NCBI GenBank assembly: GCA_964402115.1 | Contig: CAYOBW010000162.1 | Coordinates: 1 to 16,038 of the forward strand | DNA from: CAYOBW01 sp964402115 | Lineage (GTDB): Bacteria > Verrucomicrobiota > Kiritimatiellia > UBA8416 > CAYOBW01 | Reading direction: 5' to 3' | DNA: 16,038 bases | In this document: positions 7,893 through 14,527 of the stretch, in pieces | Numbering within the stretch: the first letter of the stretch is position 1 | Layout of the letters: the number at the start of each line of letters is the position of its first letter | Notes under the pieces: generated by a model | The model's database searches: none | Seen by the model: only the letters and a program-made list of their open reading frames with translations | Told to the model about the DNA's origin: nothing | Translations under genes and position numbers: made by a program

Positions 7893-9075
7893 AGCAACCC
7901 TGACGATCACGGATGTGGCCTACCGCGGCATGGGGGTGGCGCGCCTGGAGGACGGCCGTGTCGTCTTCGTGCCGCACACGCTGGCCGGCGAGCGCGTCAA
8001 GGCGCGGCTCACACGCTTGCGGACCAACTATGCCGCGGCCATCCTGCTGGAGGTTCTGGAACCCGCCGCCGCCCGCCTGCCGCCCGCCTGTCCGCTGGCG
8101 GACGCCTGTCCCGGTTGCTGCTACCAGCACGCCGCCTATGCCGAGGAGGTGCGCTGCAAGCAGCGGCAGTTCGCCCGCTTCATCGCGCGGGTGGGAGCGC
8201 CGGAGGGGGCGCTGGAGGCCCCCGTGGCGGCGCCGCACCCGCTGGCCTATCGCAACAAGCTCGTGCTGCACGCCCAGCGTGAGGGAGCGCACCTGCGGCT
8301 CGGCTACGTGGCCGGGGACAACACCACAGTGCTGGACGTGGCCCGCTGCCCATTGGCGCTCGATCCGCTCAACGCGCGCCTGGCCGCGCTCCGCGCGGAC
8401 ACCGCGTACCTGGCCGCTCTCGACCCGCAGGCGCCGGTGACGCTGCGCTACACCGCGGCCGACGGCGCGCTCGCCTGGAGCGGACGTCCCCCGCCCGCCG
8501 CGCCCTGGCTCACGGAGCAGAGCGTGCTGGGGCCGCTGGCCGTGCCGCGGGCCGGTTTCTTCCAGGTGAACCCGCCCGTGGCCGATGCGCTGGTGTCGGC
8601 CGTGCGCGAGCGCCTGCGCGAGCTGCGGCCGGCGCGCGTGCTCGACCTCTACGGCGGCGTGGGCGTCTTTGCCCTGGCCGCGGCCCAGGCCGGCGTGCCC
8701 GCGGTGCACGGCATCGAAGCCGATGCCGAAGCGGTGCGGGCGGCGACCCACAACGCGGCCGCGCTCGGGCTGACCGGCGTCACGCTGGCCGCGGGCCAGG
8801 CCGGCGCGCTGGCCCGGCGGGCCCTGCGCAGCCTGGCCGGCGGCGGCGCGGTCATCGTGGACCCGCCGCGGCGCGGGCTCGAACCCGCTGTCACCGCGGC
8901 GCTGGCGACCGCCCGCCCCGCTCACATCCTCTACGTGGCGTGCGCGCCCGATATGCTGGCACGCGACGTCGACCGGTTGCGCGCAGCCGGCTACGCGGTC
9001 CGGTCGGCCAGGCTCTTCGACATGTTCCCCCGCACCCCCTACTTCGAGTCGCTGACCTGGCTGGAGCGCGGGTAG
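7888..9075 (+). CDS. RlmD/TrmA-family RNA (uracil-5-)-methyltransferase, 395 aa
   Basis: S-adenosylmethionine-dependent enzyme that methylates C5 of a uridine in rRNA or tRNA. Residues 1-58 form a TRAM RNA-binding domain. The iron-sulfur cysteines are Cys68, Cys74, Cys77 and probably Cys154, as in the RlmD/RlmCD branch. The catalytic part shows FFQVNPPVADAL (224-235, conserved Gln226), the SAM motif ARVLDLYGGVGVFAL (249-263), IVDPPRRGL (323-331), the nucleophile loop LYVACAPDMLARD with Cys352, and a C-terminal DMFPRTPYFES where Glu387 fits the general base. Length is slightly short of 400-450 residues. The start is the GTG at 7888, directly after the G-rich repeat; it begins just before the TRAM strand and no ATG upstream fits. 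It lies 37 bp after the HAD gene and may share its transcript. The exact target uridine cannot be assigned, so no symbol is given. Confidence 0.92.
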   Translation: MEATLTITDVAYRGMGVARLEDGRVVFVPHTLAGERVKARLTRLRTNYAAAILLEVLEPAAARLPPACPLADACPGCCYQHAAYAEEVRCKQRQFARFIARVGAPEGALEAPVAAPHPLAYRNKLVLHAQREGAHLRLGYVAGDNTTVLDVARCPLALDPLNARLAALRADTAYLAALDPQAPVTLRYTAADGALAWSGRPPPAAPWLTEQSVLGPLAVPRAGFFQVNPPVADALVSAVRERLRELRPARVLDLYGGVGVFALAAAQAGVPAVHGIEADAEAVRAATHNAAALGLTGVTLAAGQAGALARRALRSLAGGGAVIVDPPRRGLEPAVTAALATARPAHILYVACAPDMLARDVDRLRAAGYAVRSARLFDMFPRTPYFESLTWLERG

Positions 9076-9125
9076 CGCGCCGGGGTGGGCGGGAGCGCCT
9101 AAGCGGGCGGAATCGGACACGAGTA

Positions 9126-9456
9126 AGGCCCCTGTCACGCAGGGGGCTATAACGGCGGAGGACCGCCGTCTCCATGTCCTGAATCCAGACCTCCTGACAT
9201 AGGCGGACCGATGTCGCACGGTCTGCTGGGTTTTGTCGGAGTTCGTGAGATCGCAGGGTGCGAACCCAAAACTGTCCGCTTTTCTGGGCGGAGAGGCGCG
9301 GAACCCCGGATTGGCGTAGGATTCCCGATGGCGATAGGGGTAACAGCGGACAGTTTCGCGGAGGGTATGTCAGGAGGTCTGGAATCCGGAGTCCTCCATG
9401 GAGACGGCCGTCCCCGGCCGTTAAGCTCCATTTGGGCCTTTGCGTGACTGAGGCAT
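9126..9456. repeat. Long nested imperfect inverted repeat (MITE-like or structured RNA)
   Basis: The left half (9126-9201) and the right half (9366-9456) are imperfect reverse complements along most of their length. The exact blocks are 9184-9201 with 9366-9383 (18 nt), 9165-9176 with 9397-9408 (12 nt), TAACGGC with GCCGTTA (9150-9156 and 9417-9423), and GTCACGC with GCGTGAC (near 9134-9140 and 9442-9448). A further inner pair AAACTGTCCGCT and AGCGGACAGTTT (9269-9280, 9345-9356) is nested inside. Local hairpins occur within each arm: ACGGCGG/CCGCCGT (9152-9169), ACGGCC/GGCCGT (9404-9421), and GCGGACCG/CGGTCTGC (9203-9226, one G-U). No transposase is visible and no clear target duplication was found. 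It could be a non-autonomous mobile element or an RNA gene; short open frames inside it look incidental. Confidence 0.75.
9129..9147 (+). terminator. Possible terminator hairpin after the methyltransferase gene
   Basis: CCCCTG and CAGGGG form a 6-bp GC stem around a TCACG loop, about 55 nt after the stop codon. There is no T tract after it, only CTAT, so it is a weak intrinsic terminator. It also forms the outer tip of the long inverted repeat and may simply be part of that element. Confidence 0.3.
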
Positions 9457-9478
9457 CACGGCCACGACGCAAATGAAA

Positions 9479-9508
9479 TTGACACAAACGGCAACGGGTG
9501 GATATTAC
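9479..9508 (+). promoter_or_regulatory. Sigma70-like promoter for the secreted-protein cassette
   Basis: TTGACA at 9479-9484 is a perfect -35, followed after 18 bp by TATTAC (9503-9508, four of six to TATAAT). The surrounding 40 bp are much more AT-rich than the genes. Transcription from about 9515 would give a leader of roughly 220 nt before the ATG at 9736. No other good promoter is seen before the three plus-strand genes that follow. Confidence 0.55.
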
Positions 9509-9515
9509 ATCCGCC
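9497..9515. promoter_or_regulatory. Operator-like dyad over the -10 element
   Basis: GGTGGAT, a 5-bp centre ATTAC, and ATCCGCC form an inverted repeat with 7-bp half-sites and one mismatch (a G-U pair in RNA). The -10 element lies in its centre, a position where a repressor would block RNA polymerase. No regulator gene is present in the window, so this remains a prediction. Confidence 0.4.
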
Positions 9516-9722
9516 AATTGTCTTCGTGCCGGCTGCTATGTTCGCGCGGGAGTTACCGGGTATTCCATATGGGAACAACGACAACAGCGGAGTCGCCACA
9601 GTCGGCCGCCAAACCGGCCAGTCGGTCGGACCGGGTCGATTTGCGCGGCCTCGGTTTTCCGGCCCGCCTGCAGGTGTTGACCGACAGCCTCACGGCGGCA
9701 GACCGGCGTGTCTGATAACGCA
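9516..9722 (+). other. Long untranslated leader, no recognised element
   Basis: This stretch between the predicted transcription start and the ribosome binding site carries several GC-rich complementary blocks (GGCC and CCGG-rich segments around 9600-9670) but nothing I can match to a known riboswitch. The reading frame of the downstream gene stays open back to 9526, but that extension is Arg/Gly/Pro-rich, lacks signal-peptide character and has no ribosome binding site, so I treat it as non-coding. Confidence 0.45.
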
Positions 9723-9729
9723 AAGGAGG
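9723..9729 (+). promoter_or_regulatory. Strong ribosome binding site fixing the LamG gene start
   Basis: AAGGAGG lies six bases before the ATG at 9736. It selects this start over the ATG at 9526 and places a signal peptide at the N-terminus. Confidence 0.85.
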
Positions 9730-9735
9730 GGGCGC

Positions 9736-11625
9736 ATGCAGCCCTACGGCAGACGGGTTACAGGTACAGACAGGTTGGGTGTGTGGTTCAGCCTCGTCAG
9801 CGCGACGCTGCTGCTGGCCGGCGTTCCCGCGCGGGCAGGGCTGACGCACTACTGGCCGTTCGACAGGGACGCGTCGAGCTACCTGGCCGACACGGCCGGC
9901 GGCGCGAACGGGACGGCCGTTGGCGCGGCGGCCCAGACGACGACCGCCGGTCAGTACGTGCGCGGCACGGGCGGCTTGCGGATTCCCCACAACACGGCGG
10001 CGGGGGACTACGTGGACATCGCCGTAGCGGTGACCCCCACCGCCAATCCGGCCACGTTCTCGATCAGCGCCTGGTATCGCTACGAGGACATCGGGACGCA
10101 GACGACCGACACGCGCAACTTCGTCTGGGAGACCACGCCGGACTACTACTCGGGCTTCGGCCCGCAGTATGCGGCCGGCGTGGGGCGCGACGCGGAGTGG
10201 TTCTTCAAGTGCGCGCCGAGCGATCTCAACGACGGCACCGGCCCCGTCATAGACGATGGCCAATGGCACCACGTGGTCATGATCTGGAACAAGCCCGGCA
10301 ACGTCGCAAGCTATTATCACGACGGCGTCTTGCGCGACAGCGTGGCGCTCGGCGCCAGGGATCTGAACCTGACCCTGACGCCCGCGGGCCTGCACATCGG
10401 CAACCACCGCGCGGGCGACGGAACGCGCAACTGGGACGGCTACATCGACGACTTCGCCATCTTCGACCACGCGCTGACCGGCGCGGACATCACGAAGATC
10501 TACAATGGCGAGCGTTTCGACACCCTGGACAATCCGCCCGTGCGCGCGGCCCGCGTGGCGATTTCCGCGGTGCCCGCTTACACCGTGACCCAGCAGACGA
10601 CGGGCTTCGGCGTGACGTTCCGCAACGCGAACACGGGCGATCACGAGCTATACGTGCGCGGCGAGCGCCCGCGGCAGACGGACGGCGTGATCATCGGCGT
10701 GGCCAACGACGGCGGCGACAGCATCGTGCAGGTCGGCGGCGACCTGACAGAAACGACCTCGGACGCCCGCTTCAACAACGGCATGGCCTTTGTGACGTGC
10801 GACCAATCCGCCGGCACGGAGAAGAACTTCAACCTGGCCTTCGCCCACTTCCCCTTCCAGCGGGGCTGGATTGGCGCGCACGTGAACGCCGCCGGCACGG
10901 TCCTGGCCGGGCCGAACCTGCCGGTCGGGACGACCGTTTCCAAGCTGTCCGCCCTGGCCCGCCGGGGGCCCGGTCACTACGTGGTGCACCTGCCGATCAA
11001 CGGCGCGAGCGACGAGGGGCTGCTGTTCGTCGTCGGGGGCGAGAACGATGACAACTACACCTGCGCCGGCGTCTTCGATGACGCGGCCAACCTGGATGTC
11101 GTGGCGGGCAACGCGGCCCTCGGCGACTGGCACGTACACATCCGCCACTGGAACCAGAACGACACCTCGGACGTGGGCGAGGATGGCGCGTTCAGCTTCG
11201 TCTACCTGCCGTACCGGTCCGCCAACCTGATTGGCGGGCGCATCCGCGACGACGACCGCAACAATCCCGGCACGCTGACCACCGTCAAGGCGGCGGGCAC
11301 GTGGACCATCGCCAACCCCTCCACGGGCACCTACACCATCCAGATTCCCAACGGGCTGGGCGGCTACTACTCGGACGCGGACGGGATCCTGCTCGCGGCA
11401 TCTTACAGCATCCTGGAGGACATCAGCAGCGGCAACAACCAGGATCCGGTGGATGGCAACGTCGTGAGCTGGACCTATGCGGCGAACACGTTCACGCTCA
11501 AGAGCTACGACGCGCCTGCTGCCACGGCACAGGATTCGGAGGAATTGGTCTTCGCGTTCGTGCGCTACAACACACCGCTCGATCCGCCGCCGCCGCCGCA
11601 GGGGAGCGTGTTCATCTTCCAGTAG
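9736..11625 (+). CDS. Secreted LamG-domain protein with a repeat-containing C-terminal module, 629 aa
   Basis: No catalytic motif is visible; this looks like an extracellular binding protein. Residues 1-34 are a signal peptide with a basic start, a hydrophobic core and an ARA cleavage site before Gly35. Residues 35 to about 259 form a LamG/concanavalin A-like jelly roll: THYWPFD at the start, FSISAWYRYED, DDGQWHHVVMIW, SYYHDGVL, GNHRAGDGTRNWDGYIDDFAIFD near the end. Residues 273-629 form a module I do not recognise, with units that begin at about 316, 426 and 549 (DGVIIG, EGLLFVVG, DGILLAA), each leading to a strand such as FSFVYLPY or LVFAFVRY. The same module closes the protein encoded next. 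The C-terminus is Pro-rich and ends GSVFIFQ. It is the first gene of a three-gene cassette; the next begins 11 bp after its stop. A carbohydrate-binding or surface-attachment role is inference. Confidence 0.88.
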   Translation: MQPYGRRVTGTDRLGVWFSLVSATLLLAGVPARAGLTHYWPFDRDASSYLADTAGGANGTAVGAAAQTTTAGQYVRGTGGLRIPHNTAAGDYVDIAVAVTPTANPATFSISAWYRYEDIGTQTTDTRNFVWETTPDYYSGFGPQYAAGVGRDAEWFFKCAPSDLNDGTGPVIDDGQWHHVVMIWNKPGNVASYYHDGVLRDSVALGARDLNLTLTPAGLHIGNHRAGDGTRNWDGYIDDFAIFDHALTGADITKIYNGERFDTLDNPPVRAARVAISAVPAYTVTQQTTGFGVTFRNANTGDHELYVRGERPRQTDGVIIGVANDGGDSIVQVGGDLTETTSDARFNNGMAFVTCDQSAGTEKNFNLAFAHFPFQRGWIGAHVNAAGTVLAGPNLPVGTTVSKLSALARRGPGHYVVHLPINGASDEGLLFVVGGENDDNYTCAGVFDDAANLDVVAGNAALGDWHVHIRHWNQNDTSDVGEDGAFSFVYLPYRSANLIGGRIRDDDRNNPGTLTTVKAAGTWTIANPSTGTYTIQIPNGLGGYYSDADGILLAASYSILEDISSGNNQDPVDGNVVSWTYAANTFTLKSYDAPAATAQDSEELVFAFVRYNTPLDPPPPPQGSVFIFQ

Positions 11626-11636
11626 AGAGATCAAGC

Positions 11637-14516
11637 ATGCGTCGCACGATGGTTTGCGTCATGGTCCTTCTGTCGGTGCTGCGGGTTCACGCCGCCCCGG
11701 CCAGCGTCGAGCACGTGATTCACGTCACCGTGGACGGGCTGCGCGCCGACGCCGTCACGACGCTCGGCGCCGCCGGTGCGCCGAACTTCTACCGGCTGCG
11801 CGCGGAGGGCGCCTACACGGACAACGCGCGCTGCGATCCCGACGTGAGCGTCACGCTGCCCAACCACGTGTGCGTGCTCACCAGCCGGGCGCAGCTGGGG
11901 ACCGGCGGCCACAACGTCACCCGCAACAGCGACCCGGGGTCGGGCGGTGCCCTGGGCAGCGTGGGCCTCACGAGCCAGGCGGGCGAGTTCGTGCGCGGGG
12001 CGGGGGCGCTGCGCATCGACGACGGCAGCGCCGCCAACTACGTTGCCGTCAACGGCGACGTCATCCGGGGTGCGGCCGGCTCCAACACGCTCACGGTCAT
12101 GGCGTGGTTCAAATTCCAGGACGTGGGCGGCAACGGGTCGGACGTGCGCAACTTCCTGTGGGAGACGGCGCCGTCCGCCTACTGCCTCTCCTTCGGCGTG
12201 CGCAGCGACACGGCCGACGCCCAGAAGCACGTGCAGTGGTTCACGCAGCTGCCGGATGCGAGCGGCGCCTTCGCCTCGCTGCCGGCCGTGAGCGACGGGC
12301 AGTGGCACCACGCCGTCGTCACGGTCGACGAGCTGACGCAAACGGTGACCTACTACCACGACGGGGTGCTGACGGACCGCCGCACCGTGGCCGGCCTGGT
12401 CTTGAAGCAGGCGGGCGCGGAGCAGTTCGTCATCGGCAACCACCGCACGAAGGACGGCACGCGGAACTGGGACGGGTTCATCGACGACATGGCCGTGCTC
12501 GACACGGCCCTGTCGTCCAACGTGGTGGCGGCGCTCTACGCCGGCACGACGAACGTGGAAGCCGCCGCCGGCGCCCACCTCGTCGCGTACTGGCCCTTCG
12601 ACGCGGACTACGCGAGCACGACCAACAACGCCCTGTACCAGGGCACGCCGCGCTCGGGCTATCCGACCGTGCACAGCGACTGTGCGGCGGCGGGGGGCTC
12701 TGCCTACGTGGCCAGCGTCTTCGATGTCGCGCACGACCACGGCTTGCGCACGGCCTTCTACGCGGGGTGGAACGGCTTCAACTACCTCGACGCCAGCTGG
12801 GCGGCCGGCACGGGCGCCGCCGACGCGACCGGCGCCGACAACGGGGCGGACAAGATCGACACGTACGTGCTGGTCACGGACGACGACATCGCGGCGCAAA
12901 CCACGCGTTTCCTGAATGACCTGGCGGCCGCCCCGTACCACTACAGCCTGCTGCACTGGCACAAGACCGACTCAGCCGGGCACGGTTCGGGCTGGATGAG
13001 CGCCGCCTACCTGGATGCCGTCAAGCTGGTGGACACCCAGCTGGGGCGGCTGCTGGCGTTCGTGCAGACGAACGCGGTGCTCAGCAACAAGACCGCGATC
13101 GTGCTAACGGCCGACCACGGCGGGTACGACTACACGCACGGCGATGCCGCGCGCGCCGAAGCGTACACGATCCCGCTCTACATCTGGGGCCCCGGCGTGG
13201 CCCGCGGGCGGGAGCTGTACGGGCTCAACTCGCGCACGCGCGCCAATCCGGGCGCCGCACGCCCGACCAGCGCCGCCGTGCCCCAGCCGATCCGCAACGG
13301 CGACACGGGCAACCTCGCGCTGAGCCTGCTTGGCCTGCCGGCCGTGCCGGGCTCCACGATCAACCCGCTGCAGAACCTCAACCTGCTGGCGCCGGCGGTC
13401 ACCCGGCCGTCGCTGCGCGCCGTGCAGGGCGCGCAGGTGCAGGTCGAGGGCACGAACAACGCGACGACGACCTACGCCGTGCCCGCGCAGACGGCCGGCT
13501 TCGATGTGTCCTTCCGGAACGGCAACTTCGGCGACCACGAACTGTACAGCGGCGGCCAGCGCCTGGCGCAGGAGGACGGGGTCATCATCGGCCTGGCGAA
13601 CGACGGCGAAGACAGCATCGTGCAGGTGGGCGGTAATCTCACGTACGTGGGGGCCGTCGATCCCCGGTACGACAACGGCATGGGGTTCGCCGTGGCCGAC
13701 CTGTCGAGCGGTGCGGAGAAGAACGCCGATTTTGCGTTCGCCTGCTTCCCGTTCGCGGCCGGCTGGGTGGGCGGGCATGTCGCCACCAACGGCGCGCTGC
13801 TCGCAGGCCCCAACCTGCCTGCCGGTTCGAGTGTCCGTTCCCTGGCCACGAGAACGTGGCGTGGCCCGGGGCAGTACATCGTCAGCCTGGCCGGGGTGGA
13901 CGCGCGGGCGGACGGCATGCTGTTCGTGGTCGGCGCAGACAACCAGAACAACTACACCTGCGCCGGCGTCTGCGAGCACGCCGACGACGTCAGCGTCGTT
14001 GCCGGCGACGCGGCTTTGGGCGATTGGCACGTGCACGTGCGCAACTACAGTCAGAACGACACGTCCGACGTGGGCGAGAACGGGTCGTTCAGCTTCCTCT
14101 ACGTGCCGTACGACACGCCGGACCTGATCGGAGGACGGGTGCGCGACGCCAACCGGACCGGCACCAACACGCTCACGGTTCTGAAAGCCTCCGGCGCCTG
14201 GACGGTGGCTAACCCGGCGACGGGGGTCTACACGCTGAAGATCCCGGACGGCAAGGGCGGCTTCCTCTCCGACCGCGACGGCGTGCTGCTGGCGGCGGTT
14301 TCCGGGATCATCGGCGAGATCAACAGCGCCAACAACCAGGATCCGGTGGAGGGCAACGTGCTGAGCTGGACGTTCAGCGGCGACACCTTCACGATCAAGA
14401 GCTTCGATGCGCCCGCGGCCGCGGCGCAGGATCCGAACGACTTCGTCTTCGCCTTCATTCCCTACGACGCGCGCGTCGTGCAGTCGGCTCCGGGGTTCGT
14501 GTTCATGATCCGCTGA
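11637..14516 (+). CDS. Secreted type I phosphodiesterase/nucleotide pyrophosphatase-family enzyme interrupted by a permuted LamG domain, 959 aa
   Basis: Alkaline-phosphatase-superfamily hydrolase of phosphate mono- or diesters. Residues 1-19 or 1-20 are a signal peptide (VHA-A site). The core opens with VIHVTVDGLRAD (metal ligand Asp33) and SVTLPNHVCVLTSR with Thr73 as nucleophile and Asn76. It is then broken at residue 104 by 238 residues of LamG-like sequence and resumes at 342 with YPTVHSD and AYVASVFDVAHDHG. The other metal ligands follow: Asp445 and His449 in HKTDSAGHGSGW, Asp493-His494 in LTADHGGYDYTHGD, and His501. The core ends near 580 (NGDTGNLALSLLGLPAVPGST). Residues 592-959 repeat the C-terminal module of the preceding protein and end GFVFMIR. 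The start at 11637 is chosen for the signal peptide; its ribosome binding site is poor, and the frame is open further upstream only within the previous gene. The substrate is unknown. Confidence 0.88.
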   Translation: MRRTMVCVMVLLSVLRVHAAPASVEHVIHVTVDGLRADAVTTLGAAGAPNFYRLRAEGAYTDNARCDPDVSVTLPNHVCVLTSRAQLGTGGHNVTRNSDPGSGGALGSVGLTSQAGEFVRGAGALRIDDGSAANYVAVNGDVIRGAAGSNTLTVMAWFKFQDVGGNGSDVRNFLWETAPSAYCLSFGVRSDTADAQKHVQWFTQLPDASGAFASLPAVSDGQWHHAVVTVDELTQTVTYYHDGVLTDRRTVAGLVLKQAGAEQFVIGNHRTKDGTRNWDGFIDDMAVLDTALSSNVVAALYAGTTNVEAAAGAHLVAYWPFDADYASTTNNALYQGTPRSGYPTVHSDCAAAGGSAYVASVFDVAHDHGLRTAFYAGWNGFNYLDASWAAGTGAADATGADNGADKIDTYVLVTDDDIAAQTTRFLNDLAAAPYHYSLLHWHKTDSAGHGSGWMSAAYLDAVKLVDTQLGRLLAFVQTNAVLSNKTAIVLTADHGGYDYTHGDAARAEAYTIPLYIWGPGVARGRELYGLNSRTRANPGAARPTSAAVPQPIRNGDTGNLALSLLGLPAVPGSTINPLQNLNLLAPAVTRPSLRAVQGAQVQVEGTNNATTTYAVPAQTAGFDVSFRNGNFGDHELYSGGQRLAQEDGVIIGLANDGEDSIVQVGGNLTYVGAVDPRYDNGMGFAVADLSSGAEKNADFAFACFPFAAGWVGGHVATNGALLAGPNLPAGSSVRSLATRTWRGPGQYIVSLAGVDARADGMLFVVGADNQNNYTCAGVCEHADDVSVVAGDAALGDWHVHVRNYSQNDTSDVGENGSFSFLYVPYDTPDLIGGRVRDANRTGTNTLTVLKASGAWTVANPATGVYTLKIPDGKGGFLSDRDGVLLAAVSGIIGEINSANNQDPVEGNVLSWTFSGDTFTIKSFDAPAAAAQDPNDFVFAFIPYDARVVQSAPGFVFMIR
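11946..12659 (+). other. In-frame 714-bp LamG insert, apparently circularly permuted, with 6-bp direct repeats
   Basis: Within the phosphodiesterase gene, TCGGGC occurs at 11940-11945 and again at 12654-12659, exactly 714 bp (238 codons) apart. Removing one copy plus the stretch between joins NSDPGSG to YPTVHSD and restores a normal-looking catalytic domain. The insert starts with the middle of a LamG domain (GSVGLTSQAGEFVRGAGALRI), runs through DGQWHHAVVTV and GTRNWDGFIDDMAVLD, and only then, after a short Ala-rich linker, gives the strand that normally comes first (LVAYWPFDADYAS). In the preceding gene the equivalent WPFD strand is N-terminal. Confidence 0.75.
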
Positions 14517-14522
14517 GGGAGG
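14517..14522 (+). promoter_or_regulatory. Ribosome binding site of the sulfatase gene
   Basis: GGGAGG directly follows the TGA of the phosphodiesterase gene and lies five bases before the ATG at 14528. The position suggests translation linked to the upstream gene. Confidence 0.7.
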
Positions 14523-14527
14523 CACCC

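Noticed and set aside
7744..9219. A 491-codon minus-strand frame opposite the RNA methyltransferase
   Set aside because: The plus strand carries every motif of the methyltransferase family; the antisense frame is Arg/Gly/His-rich and featureless.
9230..9272. A tRNA-like T-arm and hairpin (GGGT-GCGA-ACCC) within the inverted repeat
   Set aside because: No acceptor, anticodon or D arm can be built around it on either strand, so it is not a tRNA.
9147..9476. Several 70-95-codon frames on both strands inside the inverted repeat
   Set aside because: They follow the symmetry of the repeat arms, have no ribosome binding sites and no protein-like pattern.
9473..9715. An 80-codon plus-strand frame in the leader of the LamG gene
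   Set aside because: Its start lies upstream of the predicted transcription start, it has no ribosome binding site, and its sequence is Arg/Ser-rich without features.
9526..9735. N-terminal extension of the LamG protein to the ATG at 9526
   Set aside because: The ATG at 9736 has a near-perfect ribosome binding site and starts a normal signal peptide; the extension would bury it.
11301..11636. N-terminal extension of the phosphodiesterase into the LamG gene
   Set aside because: It overlaps the LamG coding sequence by more than 300 bases in another frame and would hide the signal peptide at 11637.
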